64,000 bases of DNA, taken from the NCBI GenBank assembly GCA_963662965.1, contig OY759970.1, forward strand, positions 5,084,001 through 5,148,000. The letters are read 5' to 3'. This document shows positions 43,654 through 50,563 of this stretch, in pieces. Origin of the DNA: DTWD01 sp963662965 (GTDB taxonomy: Bacteria > Acidobacteriota > Vicinamibacteria > Vicinamibacterales > UBA8438). Under the pieces are notes generated by a model. It searched no databases. It saw only the letters and a program-made list of their open reading frames with translations, and was not told where the DNA came from. Within the stretch, counting starts at the first letter, position 1, and each line of letters begins with the position of its first letter. The position numbers and the translations under genes were made by a program.

Positions 43654-45378
43654 CTACGGTGAGTCGGGCAGCGTGAATACGAAGATGCCGTTGGCCCCGA
43701 TCGGACGCCGCTTCTCAGGCGTGAGCTGCACCGGTATCTGGCTCGTCCAGCTAGCGCCCCCGGTGCCGACCGGCACCGCGAGATACTGCTTGCCGCCGGC
43801 CGCGTAGGTGATCGGAAAGCCCTGGACCGACGTCGGCATCCGCGTCTGCCACAAGATCTCGCCGTCGGCCGCGTCGAACACATACAGGTGGCGGTCCCAG
43901 TCGCCCGCCACGGCGAGGCCGCCGCCGGTCGTCAATGCCGCGCTGTTAATCGGCGTCCGGAACCGATGCCGCCACAGGACCTCGCCGGTTCGTATGCTCA
44001 TCGCCAGGAACTCGCCCAGCTGATCCGGACTCTCGGGATGGAAATGGTTCGTGCGACGGACCGGCCCGGCGCCACCTCCGCCTTCGCGTTTTTCGACCGG
44101 CCCGAACACGCCGGTCTCGCAGTTGAGAATGATCGGGATGTAAAAAGCTTCGGTGGCCGGGTGATACGACATGGCACGCCAGCTCTTGAACCCGGACGTG
44201 CTCGGGCACCAGAAGATCTCTTCACCGAGCACCGGGTTCGTCCCCTCGCGATAGGTGACCTGTCCACTCGTCGGGTCGATGTCGGCGACGGTCTGGTAGC
44301 CGAGGTCCATCGCGCTCCGGAACTGGCCGGTCTCGAGGGCGAGTTCCCACAACACGCCGATCTTGCCCATGCTGAAGACCGATCGCTTGCCGTCGTAGTC
44401 GATCAGAATGCGCTCGAACACCTCGTCCATATCGAGCGTCTCGCCTGGCAAGTGCTGGAAATACCATTTCAACTCGCCGGTATCCACATCGAGCGCGAGG
44501 GTGGAGTTGGTGTACAAGGCGTCGCCATCCGTCCCGCGCGCCGCGCGCGCCCACGGTTTGGCCTGCGACGTGCCGTGGAAGAGCGTCCGGGTGGCTGGGT
44601 CATAGCTACCCGGAATCCACGAGTCGCTGCCCGCCCGAAACATGATCGGCAAATCGCCCCAACTGTCGCCACCCCGCTCGCCCGGTCGCGCGATCGTGGA
44701 GGTGCGCCAGACCTCGCGGCCGCTCTCCGCGTCGAGCCCGACGATGTAACACGTGTCATCCCGATACTGGCCGCACCCGGTCAGGCCCGAGACCACCTTG
44801 CCGTCCGCGATGATCGACCCGCTGGAGTACTGATACCCGGCGCCACCGCCGACGTCGGTGTCCCAGACTTCCGTGCCGGTGCGGGCGTCGATTGCCACGA
44901 TGTGCGCGTCGGTGGAGTTCAGGTAGATCTTGTCCTGATAGATGGCGATGTTTCGATGCCGGCTACCGGGCGGCGGCCGGCTGACACCGGTGTCCGGCGT
45001 CGGCGTGTCGCGTCGGTACTCCCAAAGCAGCTCACCGGTGACGCCATCAAGCGCCTGCACGATCTCTCCCGGATTGGCGATGTACATCACTCCGTCATGC
45101 ACGAGGGGCGTGGTTTGTTGGGACCCCTCCCCGAGGCCCCAGCTCCACGCGAGTTGCAGCCGATGCACGTTGTCAGTGGTGATCTGATCGAGTGGGCTGT
45201 GCCCCCACCCATCGAGCGTGCGACGCCAGTGCAGCCAGTCGACTGGGTCTGGATTCTCCAGCATCGCATCGGTGACCGGCTCAAAGTCCCGCACCTGAGC
45301 ACCCGCCGTCTCACAACCCAGGAACATGACGAGAGCCACCCCGAGTACCCACCGACGTTCATTCCTACTCATGTTCAT
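43654..45378 (-). CDS. Secreted PQQ-binding-like beta-propeller dehydrogenase
   Basis: The ATG at 45378 with AAGGAG just upstream gives 574 residues starting with a signal peptide (RRWVLGVALVMFLGCETAGA). The propeller has PVDWLHWRRTLDGWGHSPLD, blades DGVTGELLWEYRR, DARTGTEVWDTDV, DAESGREVWRTST and DVDTGELKWYFQHLPGETLD, and ends in GIFVFTLPDSP. It is close in type to the PQQ proteins at 18188 and 27913. The same frame runs upstream into a kinase N-terminal fragment (to 45591), giving a possible 645-residue fusion. The strong ribosome site and the signal peptide argue for independent translation from 45378. Confidence 0.85.
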   Translation of the reverse strand: MNMSRNERRWVLGVALVMFLGCETAGAQVRDFEPVTDAMLENPDPVDWLHWRRTLDGWGHSPLDQITTDNVHRLQLAWSWGLGEGSQQTTPLVHDGVMYIANPGEIVQALDGVTGELLWEYRRDTPTPDTGVSRPPPGSRHRNIAIYQDKIYLNSTDAHIVAIDARTGTEVWDTDVGGGAGYQYSSGSIIADGKVVSGLTGCGQYRDDTCYIVGLDAESGREVWRTSTIARPGERGGDSWGDLPIMFRAGSDSWIPGSYDPATRTLFHGTSQAKPWARAARGTDGDALYTNSTLALDVDTGELKWYFQHLPGETLDMDEVFERILIDYDGKRSVFSMGKIGVLWELALETGQFRSAMDLGYQTVADIDPTSGQVTYREGTNPVLGEEIFWCPSTSGFKSWRAMSYHPATEAFYIPIILNCETGVFGPVEKREGGGGAGPVRRTNHFHPESPDQLGEFLAMSIRTGEVLWRHRFRTPINSAALTTGGGLAVAGDWDRHLYVFDAADGEILWQTRMPTSVQGFPITYAAGGKQYLAVPVGTGGASWTSQIPVQLTPEKRRPIGANGIFVFTLPDSP

Positions 45379-45399
45379 GGGAACTCCTTGACCTTGATA

Positions 45400-45563
45400 C
45401 GTGTACCGGTCCGGATCAGCCGCGAAGGCGTCTGGGAGGACCTTCAACGCAACGTCGCGCCCCAACTGCGTATCGGTGGCGCGATACACCTGCCCCATAC
45501 CCCCCTCGCCGATGAGGGCGGTGACGTCGTAATGGCCAGCCGGGAACCGACTTCGAGGCTCAT
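45400..45563 (-). pseudogene. N-terminal fragment of a Ser/Thr protein kinase
   Basis: From ATG 45563 the frame gives MSLEVGSRL. After a one-base deletion the neighbouring frame continues GHYDVTALIGEGGMGQVYRA then TDTQLGRDVALKVLPDAFAA and DPDR. This is the glycine loop and the VALK lysine of a eukaryotic-like kinase. Homology stops there and the rest of the kinase is missing. The fragment sits directly upstream of the PQQ gene start at 45378, in frame with it. Confidence 0.75.
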
Positions 45564-45636
45564 GGGCTGATATGGATAATCCGCCGGTCATTCTACGCCC
45601 AGCCAGTCAACCCGCTCCACTCGCTCACCAGCTCGG

Positions 45637-46298
45637 TTAGTTTCCCGTCGTCGGCGTCGGCCAGCCTTCGTCGATCGACTTCGACGGATCCGCCGTGATT
45701 TGCAGGTCAGCACAGTGGTGGTAGGAATAGCCGCCCGGCTGGTTATACCCGTGATCCGCCATGAATTGGATCACCTGCAGCGTGCACTTTTCGCAGTTGA
45801 TATTTGGGAGCTCGATGTCGCTCTCCCATGGAGCCATCGGAGTCTCAGGCCGAGACGAGGCGGGCTCGCCTTTTGCTGGATAGTGTCTGAACAGGCCGTC
45901 AGCAATGACGGGGCTCTGCGGCGGGCTTTGAATCGCCCCCCAGACTGAATACACGCCCCTATCCGTGTATTTCTCGAACGTCAGCGGATCCGGGGCGGCA
46001 GTTCGTTCCGTGAGTTCACCGAGAGTGCAACGCGGTAGTGACCCGAGTGGTAAATCGTTTCCTGAATCTTCAGGTGCAACATGGACCCGCCGGTGACCGT
46101 GGTGACGGCGCCTGTCAGAAGCTCTTCGTTCTGGCCCGTCGGGTCGCCGCCGCACGGACCGACCTTCTGCGGGTCGCCGCGCTCGTGCTCTGTGATCCAA
46201 GCCGCCGGCTCCACCAGCTTGAAGTGAGCGTCAGTCCCGACTGGCAGCATCGGGAGCGCAATGGCCACGGCGAACAGGACACGCAGGTAAGGCTTCAT
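45637..46298 (-). pseudogene. LPMO-like (SCE4755-type) exported protein gene with one frameshift
   Basis: From ATG 46298 a signal peptide (RVLFAVAIALPMLPVGTDA) ends directly before His (HFKLVEPAAWITEHE), as in AA10-type lytic polysaccharide monooxygenases where the N-terminal His forms the copper brace. A second histidine occurs in HSGHYRVALS. The frame then ends at 45981. The next frame continues DPLTFEKYTDRGVYSVWGAI to INCEKCTLQVIQFMADHGYN and YSYHHCADLQITADPSKS, ending at 45637. The shift is at a run of four G (45992-45995), so a one-base sequencing slip is possible. If repaired, the protein is about 220 residues and probably active in copper-dependent oxidation. Confidence 0.78.
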
Positions 46299-46308
46299 GT
46301 CGTCCCTC

Positions 46309-46497
46309 CTAGTTGATAGACCGGCGCGCGAGCGGACTGTCAGCCTCTGGCGCAGCGAACGCCTCAGGCAGAATCTTGAGCGCCACTTGGCGGTTCAGCT
46401 TCGTGTCGGTGGCCTGCCAGACCTGCCCCATCCCTCCCTCGCCGATGAGGGCGGTCACGTCGTAGTGGCCGAGGCGATCGCCGATGTTCAGGGCCAT
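46309..46497 (-). CDS. Short kinase-N-terminus open reading frame (kinase relic)
   Basis: An intact 62-codon frame starts MALNIGDRLGHYDVTALIGE, contains the glycine loop GEGGMGQVW and the catalytic lysine region VALKILPEAFA. It then leaves the family (APEADSPLARRSIN) and stops 10 bases before the LPMO-like start. It is the second copy of the arrangement at 45400: the first 50 residues of a Ser/Thr kinase placed directly upstream of a secreted-protein gene. As a kinase it is non-functional. It may be only a relic, or may provide promoter and leader for the next gene. Confidence 0.6.
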   Translation of the reverse strand: MALNIGDRLGHYDVTALIGEGGMGQVWQATDTKLNRQVALKILPEAFAAPEADSPLARRSIN

Positions 46498-46893
46498 CAG
46501 CTTGGGTATCGGATCGAGCGCAGACTCAGCCGATTATAGAGGGCCGTCATCTTATAGAGAGCCGTCATCGAGGGCGAGGAGCGGACCTTCACCCGGCCTC
46601 AGATCCACACAGTGGTTACAAGTTCGATGCGCCCCGTTACGCCCTGATGGCTACAGTTTCAGTTACAGTCCACTGGAGCTGCGCCTGTTCGCTTGGTACG
46701 TGCGTACGAGCCACCAACCGCTCCCGTGCGGTGGGCACTGGCCAGAGGTGCGACCTGCCGAGGCCCAACCACCAGTTCAACCTAGTCGGCGGACTCACGC
46801 GAACGGGATCAATAACGGGATCAGTCTAGCTGGGGTCGACACGCTTGGGCGGGTGCCCTATGCCGTAAGGGGTTTTGAATCAACGAGAAAGAA
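46498..46893. other. Non-coding stretch before the tRNA genes
   Basis: No gene is supported in this stretch of about 400 bases. It contains an 18-base tandem duplication (46534-46569) with a minus-strand TATAAT at 46533-46538, which could serve the kinase-relic/LPMO unit. Nothing recognisable is found in the rest. Confidence 0.5.
46534..46569. repeat. Tandem 18-base duplication with -10-like box
   Basis: TTATAGAGGGCCGTCATC is followed directly by TTATAGAGAGCCGTCATC, one mismatch. On the minus strand each unit ends in CTCTATAA, and the copy nearest the gene reads CTCTATAATC, which holds TATAAT about 35 bases before the kinase-relic start at 46497. A duplicated promoter or regulator site is possible. 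Confidence 0.55.
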
Positions 46894-46967
<74 letters not shown>

Positions 46968-47005
46968 GTCAGAACTGAAGTGCGAGTGATTCGAGGGGAG
47001 AAAAC

Positions 47006-47080
47006 TGGAGCGGGAAACGGGATTCGAACCCGCGACTTCGACCTTGGCAAGGTCGCACTCTACCACTGAGTTACTCCCGC
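47006..47080 (-). tRNA. tRNA-Gly (GCC)
   Basis: The minus strand gives acceptor GCGGGAG, D arm AACTCAGTGGTAGAGTG, anticodon stem-loop CGACCTTGCCAAGGTCG (anticodon GCC), T arm GGGTTCGAATCCC and encoded CCA. It is 38 bases upstream of tRNA-Cys in transcription order, so the two are probably one transcript. Confidence 0.95.
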
Positions 47081-47129
47081 ACACCCCGAAACACAGACAA
47101 CAGAAGGTACCACAGGGATTCTGGGCGCT

Positions 47130-47321
47130 TCAAGACAGGCCGACGTGCACTGCCGCCTCCGTGAGGCGACGGTCGAACGTCAGGAGCGGCACGTCGAGGT
47201 CGCGCGCCAGCCAGAGGTAGCTGGCGTCGTAGCCTGACAGTCCGGTGTCGAGCGCGAGGACGAAGACGCCGGCGTGATCAACCCGCTCCCAGGTACACTC
47301 CACGGCCAGCGCCCCCACCTC
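47130..47321 (-). pseudogene. C-terminal half of a PIN-domain (VapC-like) toxin
   Basis: The frame reads CTWERVDHAGVFVLALDTGL, then SGYDASYLWLARDLDVPLLT and FDRRLTEAAVHVGLS. The YDASY and TFDRRL segments are the second half of a VapC-type PIN domain, including conserved aspartates. There is no PIN N-terminal half. The sequence upstream in the same frame is the end of YraN (PCRFDVVTVEA). So the toxin fragment is joined to the yraN remnant and has no own start. Confidence 0.7.
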
Positions 47322-47641
47322 GCGTGCCTCGACCGTGACGACATCGAAGCGGCACGGCCGCGCGCCCCTAGCGCCGCTCCGATAGGTAGCGTTACGCCAT
47401 CGCGATGACGCGCCGCTGCTTCGGTACGGTGACGGCCGCGAGCGCGCCGCCGAAGCGAGCCCGACGACCGCGCCTTCACTTCGACGAACACGAGCGTAGC
47501 GCCGTCGCGCGCCACGATGTCGATTTCGCCGAACCGCGTGCGGTAGCCGCGCGCAAAAATCGTGTATCCCCGACGTTTCAGCTCCCGACAGGCGAGGGTC
47601 TCCCCTACCTGACCGAGACGTGACTGACGGCGGGTCGGCAC
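47322..47641 (-). pseudogene. yraN: YraN (UPF0102) nuclease-like protein gene, broken
   Basis: From GTG 47641 the frame follows YraN: GQVGETLACRELKRRGYTIF, ARGYRTRFGEIDIVARDG and LVFVEVKARSSGS, with the GEID and EVK nuclease-like motifs. At about 47450 the frame shifts. The correct continuation FGGALAAVTVPKQRRVIAMA meets TAA, later a TAG, and the C-terminal PCRFDVVTVE appears in a third frame before running into a PIN fragment. At least one frameshift and two stops make it non-functional. It follows cysS by 30 bases. Confidence 0.82.
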
Positions 47642-47671
47642 AGCAGCAGATGCCGTGCAAGGCCGGGGCCG

Positions 47672-49087
47672 CTACTTCCGCTTCCAGTGGGTGCCGGATG
47701 GGGTGTCTTCGAGCACGATGCCGCGGGCCTCGAGCTCGTCTCGAATCCGGTCGGCCGCGGCAAAATCTCGGTTCCGACGCGCCGCCTTCCGCTCTGCGAT
47801 CAGACCATCGATTTCCGCGACGTCCACCGGCGGGGCAGCCTCTTCCGCGCGGCGGAGCGCGATGACCCCCAGGACGTCATCGAAATGATCGAACGCCTCT
47901 CGCACCACTGGAACATCGTCGGCGCCGATGTCGCCGGCATCGATCGCGGCATTGACATCCCGAACCAGTTCGAAGACCACGCCGAGCGCGCCGGGTGTAT
48001 TGAGATCGTCCGCCAGCCGCGCGTCGAAGGCCTGACGCGCCACTGTGATCCGCTCCGCCATCGCCGCGTGCGTCCCCGCCGCGGCCACGCGATCCAGGCG
48101 GCCGAGGCAGTCCATGAGCCGGCGGAGCGCCTCTTCCGCCTGCGCCACGCTCTCCCAGGTAAAGCGGAGCTGCTTGCGATAGTGGGTCGACATCAGCACG
48201 TAGCGCAGGGCCGACGCCCGGTGGCCCTGGTCGAGGATGTCGTGCACGGTCACGACATTGCCGAGCGACTTCGACATCTTGACGTCCTTGTCGAGCAACA
48301 GGTGCTCCACATGAACCCAGAATCGGGAGAAGGTCTGCCCAGTCGAGCCTTCGGTTTGCGCGATCTCGTTCTCGTGATGCGGAAAGATCAGGTCGACACC
48401 GCCGACGTGGATGTCGATCGGCGCCCCGCCGAGGAGCCGCACCGCCATGGCCGAACACTCGATGTGCCAACCGGGACGTCCCGGACCGACGCCGAAATCC
48501 CAGCTCGGCTCGTCAGGCCCGGTGGCCTTCCAGAGCGCGAAGTCGCGCGCGTCCTCCTTCGCATAGTCGTCGCTGTCCACGCGTGCGCCGTCCTGCATAC
48601 CGTCCGGATCGAGACGAGCCAGCTTGCCGTAGTCGGGCAACGTGGCGATCTTGAAGTAGATCGACCCGTCGCTGCGGTAGGTGTGGCCGCGCTGCTCGAG
48701 CGCCTGAATCGTCTCGACCATGGCCCGGAGATTGACCTCGTCGGTCGCCCGGGGCGTTTCTTCGGCCGGCTGGATGCCGAGCGCCACCGTATCCTCTCGG
48801 AACGCCGCGATGTATTGGTCGGTGTATTCCCTGAGCTCCATGCCCGCCTTGCGCGCGCCGGCGATCGTCTTGTCGTCGACGTCGGTGAAATTGACGACCT
48901 GCCGCATCTCGAAGCCGCCCACGTGCGTGAGCGCCCGACGCAGAATGTCGAGGCAGACGAACGTGCGGAAGTTGCCGATGTGACCACGGGCGTACACGGT
49001 CAGACCGCAGGCGTACATCCGTACCGTGTTGTCGCGAAGCGGAGCGAACTCCTCCGTCTGTCGGGTCAGCGTGTTGTACAGACGCAT
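47672..49087 (-). CDS. cysS: Cysteinyl-tRNA synthetase
   Basis: The start MRLYNTLTRQTEEFAPLRDN gives 471 residues, a normal length; in-frame codons upstream would overlap the preceding gene. Motifs: CGLTVYARGHIGNFRTFVC with the HIGH-type HIGN and first zinc cysteine, GWHIECSAMAVRLLGG with the second zinc cysteine, FPHHENEIAQTE with zinc histidine and glutamate, and VKMSKSLGN (KMSKS). It charges tRNA-Cys. A tRNA-Cys gene lies 0.7 kb downstream on the same strand. The gene is in a minus-strand run after ribF and a small unknown gene. Confidence 0.97.
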   Translation of the reverse strand: MRLYNTLTRQTEEFAPLRDNTVRMYACGLTVYARGHIGNFRTFVCLDILRRALTHVGGFEMRQVVNFTDVDDKTIAGARKAGMELREYTDQYIAAFREDTVALGIQPAEETPRATDEVNLRAMVETIQALEQRGHTYRSDGSIYFKIATLPDYGKLARLDPDGMQDGARVDSDDYAKEDARDFALWKATGPDEPSWDFGVGPGRPGWHIECSAMAVRLLGGAPIDIHVGGVDLIFPHHENEIAQTEGSTGQTFSRFWVHVEHLLLDKDVKMSKSLGNVVTVHDILDQGHRASALRYVLMSTHYRKQLRFTWESVAQAEEALRRLMDCLGRLDRVAAAGTHAAMAERITVARQAFDARLADDLNTPGALGVVFELVRDVNAAIDAGDIGADDVPVVREAFDHFDDVLGVIALRRAEEAAPPVDVAEIDGLIAERKAARRNRDFAAADRIRDELEARGIVLEDTPSGTHWKRK

Positions 49088-49110
49088 CGGGCTGGACGCG
49101 GCAGTCGACC

Positions 49111-49569
49111 CTAGGGCTGGCCCGGCAACGGCGTGACCAACGTGCAGCACTCCGCCCCGTCCACTTCACCGATCTCGACGCGCGCGGTGGCCTGCCGCAT
49201 GGCGTCGATCGGCGTGACGCCGTCGCCACCATCATTCACGATGCGTTCGATCCCGGCTCCAGCCGCCGCGCCACCAGTGGACGTCTCGACGAGATATCGC
49301 ACCTGAATCGTCAGGGCGTCGTTCTCGGTGCGGTAGTTCAGTGCCAAGCTGGTGTACGACGCTCCGTCGGGATGCGTCAGCACGCCGGTGGTGGCGCACG
49401 CGACTGCCGCACACAACGCCGCGGCCTCCGCCCCGGTGTACCCGAAATACGCCACCGCCTTCGCCGCGATCTTCTCGAGCATCGGGTGGAACCGCGCGTC
49501 GCACGGCAAGGTCACGTCCATCCGGACGGCGCTGACGTCGAGGGGGATCTCTTCAGCCACGGCCATCAC
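49111..49569 (-). CDS. Hypothetical protein between ribF and cysS
   Basis: The 152-residue cytoplasmic protein starts within one base of the ribF stop, so it is coupled to ribF. The sequence MDVTLPCDARFHPMLEKIAA, then AEAAALCAAVACATTGVLTH and LALNYRTENDALTIQVRYLV, faintly recalls RsbW-like anti-sigma ATPase proteins (order of helices and strands). The N-box asparagine and ATP-lid glycines are not evident, so no activity is proposed. Similar small genes occur beside cysS in related bacteria as far as I recall. Confidence 0.6.
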   Translation of the reverse strand: MMAVAEEIPLDVSAVRMDVTLPCDARFHPMLEKIAAKAVAYFGYTGAEAAALCAAVACATTGVLTHPDGASYTSLALNYRTENDALTIQVRYLVETSTGGAAAGAGIERIVNDGGDGVTPIDAMRQATARVEIGEVDGAECCTLVTPLPGQP

Positions 49570-50507
49570 TATAGTGAAATCTGGCTGAACAGCGCCTTCG
49601 CCTGCGCGCAGTCAACATCGATCTGACGGCGGAGCGCGGCGGCATCCTCGAACGTCCGCTCGTCCCGCAGCCGGCGAATGAACGCCAGGCGAAGGGATTG
49701 TCCGTACAAGTCGGACTCGAGATCGAAGATATGGGATTCGACCGTCCGCGCGCCATCGGTGCCAAACGTCGGCCGGACGCCGATGTTGGTCACCGAGGGG
49801 TGAATCACACCATCGAGGGTGGCGGTCGTCGCATACACGCCGTCGGGCGGGAGCAGTTCGTTCTCCGTTCGGAGATTGGCGGTCGGCACCGTGTGATCGC
49901 GCCCGCGACCCGCACCCGCCTCCACGGTGCCGTCCAGCATGTAGTGATGGCCAAGCAGCGCACCGGCTTCGTCCACCTGCCCGTCCGCAATCAGGCGGCG
50001 CAGACGCGTGCTGCTAACCACGAAGTCCTTGTAGCGCACCGGCTCGATCTTGTCGACTTGAAACCCGTAGCGTGCACCGAGCGACCGAAGGAGCGAGAAG
50101 TTGCCGCTCCGATCGTGTCCAAAGAGGAAGTTCGCCCCGACCCAGACTTCTCGCACGCGGAGCCACTCGACGAGGACGCGCCGCACGAACTCGTCTGGCT
50201 CCCACCTGGACAGTTCCGCGGTAAATCGCACGATCGCAACGCCATCCATGCCTGCCGCCGCCAGCGCGTCGAGCTTCTGGGCGAGCGTCATCAGCAGGGG
50301 TGGAGCCTTGTCCGGACGGACGATCTGCGGCGGATGGGGGTCGAATGTCAGCACGGCGGCGGTGAAACCCCGTTCGTCGGCGCGCGCCCGGACCCGGTCG
50401 AGGATCTTGGCGTGTCCGCGATGCACGCCGTCGAAGTTCCCGAGCGCGACGGCGGACTGCGTCCAACCGACCGGGGCCGTGTCGTCAGGATAGTGAATGA
50501 CTTCCAT
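49569..50507 (-). CDS. ribF: Bifunctional riboflavin kinase/FAD synthetase
   Basis: The start MEVIHYPDDTAPVGW gives 312 residues, a normal length; an in-frame start 72 bases earlier overlaps the divergent peptidase gene. The N-terminal FAD synthetase domain has ALGNFDGVHRGHAKIL (HxGH-like), LTFDPHPPQIV and GANFLFGHDRSGNFSLL. The C-terminal riboflavin kinase domain has GRGRDHTVPTANLRTENELL, PPDGVYATTATLDG and ESHIFDLESDLYG. It makes FMN and FAD. It leads the run ribF, unknown, cysS, yraN. Confidence 0.96.
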   Translation of the reverse strand: MEVIHYPDDTAPVGWTQSAVALGNFDGVHRGHAKILDRVRARADERGFTAAVLTFDPHPPQIVRPDKAPPLLMTLAQKLDALAAAGMDGVAIVRFTAELSRWEPDEFVRRVLVEWLRVREVWVGANFLFGHDRSGNFSLLRSLGARYGFQVDKIEPVRYKDFVVSSTRLRRLIADGQVDEAGALLGHHYMLDGTVEAGAGRGRDHTVPTANLRTENELLPPDGVYATTATLDGVIHPSVTNIGVRPTFGTDGARTVESHIFDLESDLYGQSLRLAFIRRLRDERTFEDAAALRRQIDVDCAQAKALFSQISL

Positions 50508-50563
50508 GTTCGATCCAGCCATCATAGTCCAGCGGCGATATCGCCGAACACCAGGGAGAGCGC

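Noticed and set aside
43654..45591. A 645-residue kinase-PQQ fusion protein from one continuous frame.
   Set aside because: The kinase part ends after 50 residues and is frameshifted at its own start. A strong ribosome site and a signal peptide follow at 45378, which points to separate translation of the PQQ protein.
47672..49087. MshC (mycothiol ligase) instead of CysS.
   Set aside because: Length, the KMSKS context and the C-terminal domain are those of CysS. bshC at the window end indicates bacillithiol, not mycothiol, as the thiol.
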